From contig JALMLS010000035.1 in NCBI GenBank assembly GCA_038496445.1, positions 1-64,000 of the forward strand: a stretch of DNA of 64,000 nt, given 5' to 3'. A program made the position numbers and the translations under genes. The stretch comes from Trichosphaerium sp. ATCC 40318 (Eukaryota > Discosea > Flabellinia > Trichosidae). Positions 56,869-64,000 of this stretch are shown here, piece after piece (the first letter of the stretch is position 1; every line of letters starts with the position of its first letter). The notes beneath the pieces were generated by a model that was given only the letters and a program-made list of their open reading frames with translations, had not been told where the DNA came from and did not search any database.

Positions 56869-59295
56869 ATGCGCTACGCTGGTGGGTGTGCTATTATTTT
56901 GCTATTATCATGCATAGCTCTTGCCCAAGGAGGTGTAATAAAGTATAAACACAAAAACGCACGCTATCTTACTCTCATAACCTGTGGTAACATAAATATA
57001 GATGCCGTTAAATTTTGAAACGCTGTATCAAACTGTGAGCATGTGGAGCCTGGAAGATTCTCCGTCTGGACACGAGGAACCTTATATACACCTCTCGTGT
57101 GCGTGTAAAAGAAAAAAAATCCCTTGAACTGAACAATATAACAAGACACGATCAACAAGCGTCCAATGACGCGTGGTGAGGGCTTAGTTCAATTTTGGCT
57201 GTTTACAGAGCAAAACCACATGGACTTTACTGTACGGCAACTACAAATACTCTAGGCACCTAGAAGGCACTTTTTAACACAAAATAGCTTGAATGGATGT
57301 TCAACAGAAAGGAATGCCCACCAAACTCAATGGCTTTGTTTCCAGAGACAGGAAGGATAAACGAGAATACATTATTTTCATGGTTTTACAATTACACCGA
57401 TGATTCTGCTGCGGCCATAGCAACTGTAGAAGAGGTACGATATACAGTTTCTACGCACGCTGTTTGCGCCCAGACCACTAAAACGTGGTTTGAAGTAATA
57501 AATTATTAATTCGTTTCTGTTTCAGCGTATTTTGGTAACAGAGTCGTCTCCTTGGAACCTTGTTATCATTCATTGTGGTCATGATGAAGAAACTGAAGGA
57601 GTAGTGTTAGATGGGTACTCTGAATGGAAGAATCCTTATGGTTATGTTGAAGCAGACTCATACCCGCTGTTGATTGTACTACCATCTTTTTTTTTCTTCT
57701 CAAAACAATCAAACCGAACACTTTTCTTTGTTTACCATCGATGCCAAATATCTTGCTCTCTTTTACTAGTTTTTTATTTCTTTCATTAAAATTGAGAGCC
57801 CTGGGATGTGCTTAGTGTAATTAATGGTATGATTTAGGCTTGGCCGATTCTTGCTGTTAGTTATTTAGTAATGCTTGTATTTTTGTTATATTGGCTTTGC
57901 ATGAGAAGACATAACTACTATTCGGTGACAAGAGAAGTTCGCTTGTATATATTTACTACTGTTATAATTGGTGTTGTATGTCTTTTGTTACTCAGTATTA
58001 ACATACACATGTACAACAGAAGTGGAGAAAACAGTACGTTGTTGATTTTCGCTCAAAACGAAATTACCTTCAGATGATTTTTTTCTTTCTTCTTATGTTC
58101 TTACTATTTAGTGTCTATCCTTTTGGTCATATCTGGTATTTGTTTTGGTATACAGAGGACAATTTTCCGTTTATTTACGATGATCTTTGCCACTGGCTAT
58201 CCACACCTAAGGTAACGTACTCTTGAATAAACAAAATCTTTATAGCTTTTTGATATCTGACTTACCCTTATTAGCTCTCGGCTATCTACGAAGTTTAAGT
58301 TCTTTGTAACTGTATTATTGACCCTGTATTTTGGTGGAAGTACCGCTATGGATTTGATGGATACTATATTGAAGCAACAGATGCCAAGTGTTACAGAAAT
58401 TACATTACCATTCTTGCTTACAGCAATTGATATTATCATTGGCGTTTGGGTACGCACAACTTGACTATTGTCTGGATTTTTCCTTTGTTGGTTTTAGTAG
58501 TTCCTAGCTACTCAACTTACATCTTATAACGCTATTTATAATGGTGTTATGGTTGATGTGTTGATAGATGTAGTTATTTGACAAAACCACGTGTTTTTTT
58601 TCTCACTTACTTAGGTATATTTTGGCCTCTACCGAGGTTATGGAGTTTTGAAGAGATTAGGAAATGATAAGTGGGTAGATTTTTATAAACACTTTTCTGT
58701 ATTATTTGCTGTTATCATCACACTTGGCCTTCTAGCAACATATGGTCACGCGTAAGTTGACACTTCACAACACGTGTTTACTGACAGCTTTCTCATTTTT
58801 TTATCATTTTTTCCGTTTGCAGTCAATTGTTATTTTAACTGTGACCATAGTATATGGACTGTATTAGATACAGGAACATTATATTGGCAAATGTGGTGGG
58901 TTGTTGATGCATATTGGCATCTACACTACCTGTTTATTGCAATCAGTTTGTACTATTTGTTTCACCCAACACATCCAAAATACTGGCTAGCTCAGCCAAT
59001 ACAACTTGATAGTACGTTTTTAGCCTCTCTATTACCCTTCTCTATCATTTCTTCGTTTACTTATTTCTTTCAGTTCTAGATGATGAAGTACGTGAGTCTC
59101 CTTTAATAGATGAATCTCAGAAGGTCATTGAAGTGCGTTAAAGTTTTCTTAACTAAACTGAACCAACAACTATTGACTGTTTACAAATTTCCTTTGTTTT
59201 GTTTTACTGCTGTACTGTTATTAAACTTTTTTATTTAGGCTGTAATAAGTAGTGATGAGCTTGATGATATGGAAGATTTCGATATTAGGTCATAA
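56869..59295 (+). CDS. GPR107/TMEM87-like (GOLD-domain, lung-seven-TM) membrane protein
   Basis: Signal peptide at 56869 (MRYAGGCAIILLLSCIALAQ). A lumenal beta-rich domain follows (WNLVIIHCGHDEETEGVVLD), then the family linker GYSEWKNPYGYVEADSYPLL before the first helix. Seven hydrophobic segments follow over several exons: WPILAVSYLVMLVFLLYWLC, LYIFTTVIIGVVCLLLLSIN, SILLVISGICFG, FFVTVLLTLYFGG, ITLPFLLTAIDIIIGV, FAVIITLGLLATYGHA and WHLHYLFIAISLYYLF. The cytosolic tail is acidic (DDMEDFDIRS). KNPYGYL and late-helix WxxWWVVD features mark the GPR107/TMEM87 family, Golgi/endosome proteins in trafficking. About nine introns. Part of its last third is duplicated at 62202. Confidence 0.9.
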
Positions 59296-59809
59296 ATGGA
59301 TTTCGGGTTTTCTAGAAAACCAAGTAGTGTAACATACATAGTAAACGTTGTTTCTTTTGAGAGTGCTTAGAGAATAATAGTGGTTTACGTAATGTTAAGC
59401 AATGGATCACAAAGTTTATCAAAAAAAGTGCTAGTTTACGCTGATCACGTGTTAGGTGCGTTTTCCTGTTTTCTGCGTTTAAGACTTCTGCGAGGTCTTA
59501 TACCTACCAATGGACATATAAAGGTGGGTAAGGATGTTTTTAGAATAGTTTAAGCGCCTAGTGTGAGCTGTGTGAAAGTAAAAAACCGTAGGACGGAAGT
59601 TGACTTCGCCAGTGATGGCATCAAACAATCATATTTTAATTTACGCGGCACACTGCCTCGCTGGAATACATCCCGTTTTTTGGTACATTAGGTATGGTTT
59701 TTATTTTCTAAAGTTGTAGCTAACGAAAGCCAGCAGACCTTCAAATATAATGTACTCACGTGCTACCACACCATACAACTCTCCACGGGCGCGCTTGCCT
59801 TATTTTGTA
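59296..59809. other. Intergenic
   Basis: Nothing recognised; an upstream in-frame Met at 59750 precedes the preferred start of the next gene. Confidence 0.45.
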
Positions 59810-61808
59810 ATGCTTGCTCGCGCACTTATTACATTGTATTTTGCGTCACAAGTGTATTGTCTAACAGTAACAGGTCCTTCAGGGGACAGGTACAAAAATC
59901 AGATTTTCACGCTACACAAAGAACTTTCACAGCATTGTCCGTTTCAGTCAGTTAGTCAGTTATTTTCGCTCTGGAAGCGCTTTATTTGTTGTAGTATTCT
60001 TGGATTGGTGCACTTGTAACAAAAAATTAAGCGACGAAAGAAATAACTAGCTGACTATGTTGACTGAAATAAATTTTTTTTTCATCAAAATAACTTAACT
60101 ATGCTGCATACTAAGGAAAACGCTGGTTCATTCTGATAATAGTAATTAAATACCTTCTTACGTATGTTACAGAGATTCTTTTAATAGGCCAACGTGGAGT
60201 TTTGGAGGCGATGCGTACCAACAAGCAAGACAAAAACTTGGTATTCATTTCAAAAACCCCAGCGTAAAACTCACTGTAGTTTTAGCAGATGAAGGCCATA
60301 TGGTTAATACAAGCGATATCATATCGCAACAGTTTTTATCCACTTCAGATATATTTATATCAGGTGTTATGGATGATATGAATGAAGAGAATATTATTTT
60401 GAATTGGGTTTCTCTAGGTAACTTAGCATACTTAATGTGCGATAGGGCTGAGCAAAGCTATTGTAATAAAATCTTGCCAGGTATGATGACTGTTATCTTG
60501 CTATTATGATATGTAACTTAAAATTTCAGAAATACTCGCTAGCGATAACGAGTTTTGTGATTGTGTTTCAGACAGAGAAGTACAGCCAATCTTTAAATTT
60601 GCTGTTTTTAATCTTGTTTTCGTAGAACGTCTACGTTTTGGTAGATCATCCTTTATTTGGAAATATCACAGTAGATAACTCTATTCCTATAGAAACGAGA
60701 ACAGGTACTATTAAAAGCACATTGTTTCAAGTGTAATAAATTTTGAGTAAGTTCAATTTAATGTCGACTCAACACGTTTGACACTTGTGGTTCTTGCTTC
60801 TTATGAACGAGATTCTGTTGTTCCTGCAATAATTGAAGTCACATGGGGTTTGGGCAAAGTGATACTTATTGGAGACGGTGGTATATTCTCAGATGACTTT
60901 TTTGGAATGCCTGTAACACAACACGTTTTCGACAATGCTATTAGCAACGGTACTCAGCAAACAAATACGTAACTCTTCTCACAAGCAACATAAGCGCAAG
61001 AAATTATATCATGGCCTCCTACTAAAACAATTCCTACTCTACCTCCAACTACAGTTTCACCAACTACAACAGCACCAATGGCTCTTTTTAATGTACAAGT
61101 TAAACATCGAAGAACCAGAACTGATCATTTAATAGGACAGTTTGGTTGTTACTTCCGATATAGTGATTGCGGAAACAACAACTATTATAGGCAATCTAAA
61201 AATAATTAATAACAGTACTCTACGTATCAGTCAAGATACTGTTGTTACAGTTATAGGTACGAAAGAACCAAAGAATTAAAAGATGGTTGGAAAACTGTTT
61301 CAAACCAAACTTACCAAAACCGGGATAACACATTTTAAACAAATAGCCGTATTTCTTGTGACAGTTTTTAGCTAAATGACCCTTTGTCAGATTCTACGCT
61401 CCTTTTAGAGCAAAAAAAAGCCGAGTCAGATTCTTTTTTTATTAAAATTATGATATATTTCACGTTACCACACTTCTACAAAAACAACACGTTTTACTAA
61501 AATGTTACAAAGGATGTTTGGAAACTGGGGGCGGAAATCTTGAAATACAATTTGACAAAACAAGTCTTGCTGATGGAGAAAAACGAGAATTCATCAAATA
61601 CAATTGCCTTCTTTCTACATTTTCAGATATAAGTGTAGTGACAAGTAATCAATGCAAGGATGTAGGTATTGCCAGTTCAGAGTATAGTGCAACAAGTCTT
61701 TTTCTTGTGTTTTCTGTAAAAGACACTTGCTCTCAGAGTAGTTCTGGACATGGTATCACATGGTGGGGTGTTCTATTAATAGTTATTGTAGTTGGGTTGA
61801 TTAGGTGA
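59810..61808 (+). CDS. Secreted/type I membrane protein with GATase-like ectodomain
   Basis: Met at 59810 gives a signal peptide (MLARALITLYFASQVYCLTV). Spliced exons continue GPSGDRDSFNRPTWSFGGDA, VKLTVVLADEGHMVNTSD, ISQQFLSTSDIFISG, VYVLVDHPLFGN and EVTWGLGKVILIGDGGIFSD, an alpha/beta layout like DUF4350/GATase-type folds, without clear catalytic residues. A second region has short beta repeats (VVTSDIVIAETTTIIGNLKI, NNSTLRISQDTVVTVI, GGGNLEIQF). The end is a membrane helix (ITWWGVLLIVIVVGLIR). Probably a surface protein; function unknown. About six introns. Confidence 0.72.
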
Positions 61809-62148
61809 AATAAAAATAGCCTGTTATGAGACTTTACAAGTGTCTTATGTTGTTCCACGCTTATCACGCCAAGTAAATGTGCTTGAGATGCTTTTTGTGC
61901 TATAGTAACTCAATTAACACTTACTGTGGTAAAAGTTACAAAGTATATGACTTTCTATGCGTGGAAATGGTTTTAGACTTGAAAGTATAAATTGAGATGC
62001 CTTATTTGATGAAGTCCACGCTCAGAATTCTTTTGTAAAACCCTAGAACTAGAAATAGCAGCTAGAAGTTATTGCTTTAGGCAGCCTACAAGGGCGCTCA
62101 GGACAGAGCAAACAACTGTTCTGTATTTTAATGGCAGAAATGAGGTGC

Positions 62149-62195
62149 CAACAAAAAAGACCTTTATTATGTATCCGTTGGACAGTATGTAGAGT
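62149..62195 (+). repeat. Left direct repeat framing the F-box/LRR gene
   Basis: AAAAAGACCTTTATTATGTA followed by TCCGTTGGACAGTATGTAG; partner at 63865-63913. Confidence 0.75.
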
Positions 62196-62201
62196 ATTAT
62201 A

Positions 62202-62429
62202 ACACTTTTCTGTACTATTCGCTGTTATCGTCACACTTGGCCTTCTAGCAACATATGTTCACGCGTAAGTTGACACTTTACAACACGTGTTTACTGACAG
62301 CTTTCTCTTTTTTTTCATCATTTTTTCCGAGTGTTTGCAGTCACTTGTTTGTTATTTTAACTGCCCATAGTATATGGACTGTATTAGATACAGGAACATT
62401 ATATTGGCAAATGTGGTGGGTTGTTGATG
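62202..62429 (+). pseudogene. Partial duplicate of the GPR107-like gene
   Basis: Closely matches 58690-58911, covering one exon end (LATYxHA), the intron and the next exon (SIWTVLDTGTLYWQMWWVVD). It includes intron sequence, so it is a DNA-level copy. It ends after the WWVVD codons where the true gene continues into its last helix. Confidence 0.88.
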
Positions 62430-62555
62430 TAATACCTTTTTATTGCAAGCAGTACTAACGTAATTTGTTGAAGCGTTAAGCCGCGTTGACTTGACCGAAA
62501 GGTATTTTCTCGCAGTTACTTGACCTCGTTAGACTACCTTTACTACTCACCGCAC

Positions 62556-63677
62556 ATGGAAGACACTGAGCCTTGTAATATGCTAGCACTTCCTTTTGAA
62601 TTGCTATGCTTAATACAAGAATTTCTTAACGATACTGACCGACAGGCGTCTGCCCTTACTTGTGTAGTATTTAAACATATAATTTACGATGAAATTGGAT
62701 ACTCAACTGTTTTCGTTTCAAAAACAAACGCTGAACAAGTAACAACATGCAGAGGTATTCTCAAACACTCTAGAATTGAGTTTTGCTGCCCACTCCCCGA
62801 TACAGAAACACTTCTCAAATTTTCAACTTGTAGACACGTTTCTCTTTATCGTACACGTGCATCAACAATAGATGACCTCATCACAATGTTTTCTAAACAC
62901 GTGTATACCATTGATATCTCAGGATGTAGGTTTTCAAAGAACCAGCTATCGAAGCTTTCAGGTATTCACACAATATCTCTCGAAAGCTGCATTAATGTGA
63001 CTGATGAAGGTGTTAAACACCTTGCTGGCGTACATACTATCAACTTGGGACGTACAAAAGTAACAGATGAAGGTATAGAAGCGCTTAAAGGAGTTTATTC
63101 AATAAACTTAAGAGGATGTTCAAATATAACAGATAAAGGCATTAAATCTCTTGCTGGCGTTCATACAATTAATCTAAAATCAACAACAGTAACAGATAAA
63201 GGTGTAAATGCGTTGATTGGTGTACATACTATCAATCTTAGCCTGTGTACTTATATAACATCAAAGTGTTTTAAAACGCTTTCAAAGGCACACAATGTCG
63301 CTTTGATGTCATGTATGTGCGTCCAACAGACTTGTATTCATCTTCTTAATGGTGTTCACACCTTAGATATAAGGCGGTGTGATGTTACTTCTGATAGCCT
63401 GGCAAAGTTAACAAGTGTCAAGGTAATCATTACAGCAGTTAGTTATCAAATATCATTGTCTATGATAGAGGATATAAGCAAGTTTGTACCAACAGTATAT
63501 GTGTATCCACACGTACCACTACAAGTATTTGATGATGGACAATACCTAATTGTGGCAAATCCAGCATTACGCTTAAGAGCTAAACATGAAAGACTTCCAT
63601 CTTTTATTAATGGCAAGAAACAAAACTTTTCTTGTCCAGCTTGTAAAGTTAGAACACTCAGACAAAGTTATCGTTAA
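62556..63677 (+). CDS. Intronless F-box/LRR protein with GVHTINL repeats
   Basis: Met at 62556 (MEDTEPCNMLALPFELLCL). The N-terminal LPFELLCLIQEFLNDTDRQA and ALTCVVFKHIIYD form an F-box-like motif. Seven or more LRR-type repeats of about 24 residues follow, each with LxGVHTINLxxC..(N/T)(V/I)TD(E/K)G, for example HLAGVHTINLGRTKVTDEG and SLAGVHTINLKSTTVTDKG. The C-terminus has CPAC (NFSCPACKVRTLR), a possible zinc knuckle half. This 'VHTINL' repeat style is one I associate with large DNA viruses and algae/amoeba gene families rather than ordinary Skp2-type proteins. No intron in 1.1 kb. A role as an SCF adaptor is inferred. Confidence 0.85.
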   Translation: MEDTEPCNMLALPFELLCLIQEFLNDTDRQASALTCVVFKHIIYDEIGYSTVFVSKTNAEQVTTCRGILKHSRIEFCCPLPDTETLLKFSTCRHVSLYRTRASTIDDLITMFSKHVYTIDISGCRFSKNQLSKLSGIHTISLESCINVTDEGVKHLAGVHTINLGRTKVTDEGIEALKGVYSINLRGCSNITDKGIKSLAGVHTINLKSTTVTDKGVNALIGVHTINLSLCTYITSKCFKTLSKAHNVALMSCMCVQQTCIHLLNGVHTLDIRRCDVTSDSLAKLTSVKVIITAVSYQISLSMIEDISKFVPTVYVYPHVPLQVFDDGQYLIVANPALRLRAKHERLPSFINGKKQNFSCPACKVRTLRQSYR

Positions 63678-64000
63678 TTTAAAGAGTCGACATTGAGGGA
63701 TGCTATCACATTACGACATTTTTTTGTAGATTGTGTATAATAGCTTTCCAATAAACTTGCTTTCTGGCATAAACCACAAGATCCAAAAACTCTAACAAAA
63801 GACTACAGCCATACTGTATCAGGTATACCTCTAATTTGATACGTGTTAAGAATGGATGAAGTGTCAACACAAAGACCTTTTATTAAGTATCTGTTGGACA
63901 GTATGTAGGTAATATTGTTACATACCCATGTGGTTCTTTTTTGTTCTTTCTTTTTGAGTAAAACTCTGATAGAACCTTGTCTTTGTTTTCAACACTGAAA
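63678..64000. other. 3' flank with right direct repeat
   Basis: 63865-63913 (AAAGACCTTTTATTAAGTAT, CTGTTGGACAGTATGTAGG) is the partner of 62149-62195. Nothing else recognised to the window end. Confidence 0.7.

Overview
This window is nuclear DNA of a free-living, intron-rich, AT-rich unicellular eukaryote. Nearly every gene is broken by many short introns (mostly about 40-100 nt). The 5' splice sites are strongly biased to GTACGT and the 3' ends to TAG or CAG. Gene density is high and both strands are used. The gene set is eukaryotic: a Ras GTPase with a CaaX box, the ER membrane complex subunit EMC4, a VAMP7-type R-SNARE, a SIRT6/7-like sirtuin, a DnaJ type II chaperone, neutral ceramidase, a GPR107/TMEM87-like seven-helix protein, and a kinase carrying two SH2 domains. 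An amoebozoan or similar amoeboid protist fits best; this is inference and the species is not identified.

Layout. 1-500: end of an unrecognised gene. 2.0-4.5 kb: a divergent pair, an interferon-inducible-GTPase-like P-loop gene that appears frameshifted and a membrane-anchored coiled-coil gene; a degraded copy of the latter's 3' end lies at 1.2-1.4 kb. 4.5-14.9 kb: an unrecognised multicopy gene family (three full copies and one four-to-five-codon stub). Two copies form a large inverted repeat around a mitochondrial rhodanese gene and the Ras gene, followed by an F-box gene. 15.5-32.2 kb: a dense run of EMC4, VAMP7, acid lipase, sirtuin, a dihydroflavonol-reductase-like SDR, a NADAR N-glycosidase-like protein, a phospholipase C/acid phosphatase family enzyme, DnaJ and neutral ceramidase. 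Several are secreted or lysosomal lipid hydrolases. 32.8-36.4 kb: a SPRY protein, a tiny proline/alanine repeat ORF and an F-box/ankyrin protein.

36.8-40.6 kb: the most unusual gene, a fusion of N-terminal 'DWY' repeats, a PD-(D/E)XK-like nuclease module and an ATP-dependent DNA ligase. One of its introns holds an antisense, 3'-truncated tRNA-Phe copy whose 76-bp leader is repeated exactly at 45.7 kb. 40.9-45.1 kb: a coiled-coil protein, an LRRC58-like LRR protein and an intronless NAD(P)-binding protein. 45.6-46.4 kb: an intact tRNA-Phe(GAA) with repeats and decayed tRNA-like pieces; more tRNA-Phe-like relics sit at 53.9-54.8 kb. 46.8-59.3 kb: a CBS protein, a myristoylation-motif kinase with EF-hand-like and tandem SH2 modules, a beta-helix/kinase-remnant locus and the GPR107-like gene. 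59.8-63.9 kb: a type I membrane protein, a partial duplicate of the GPR107-like gene, and an intronless F-box/LRR gene framed by direct repeats.

All gene models are manual splice reconstructions. Exon borders quoted were checked for frame; unquoted ones are approximate.
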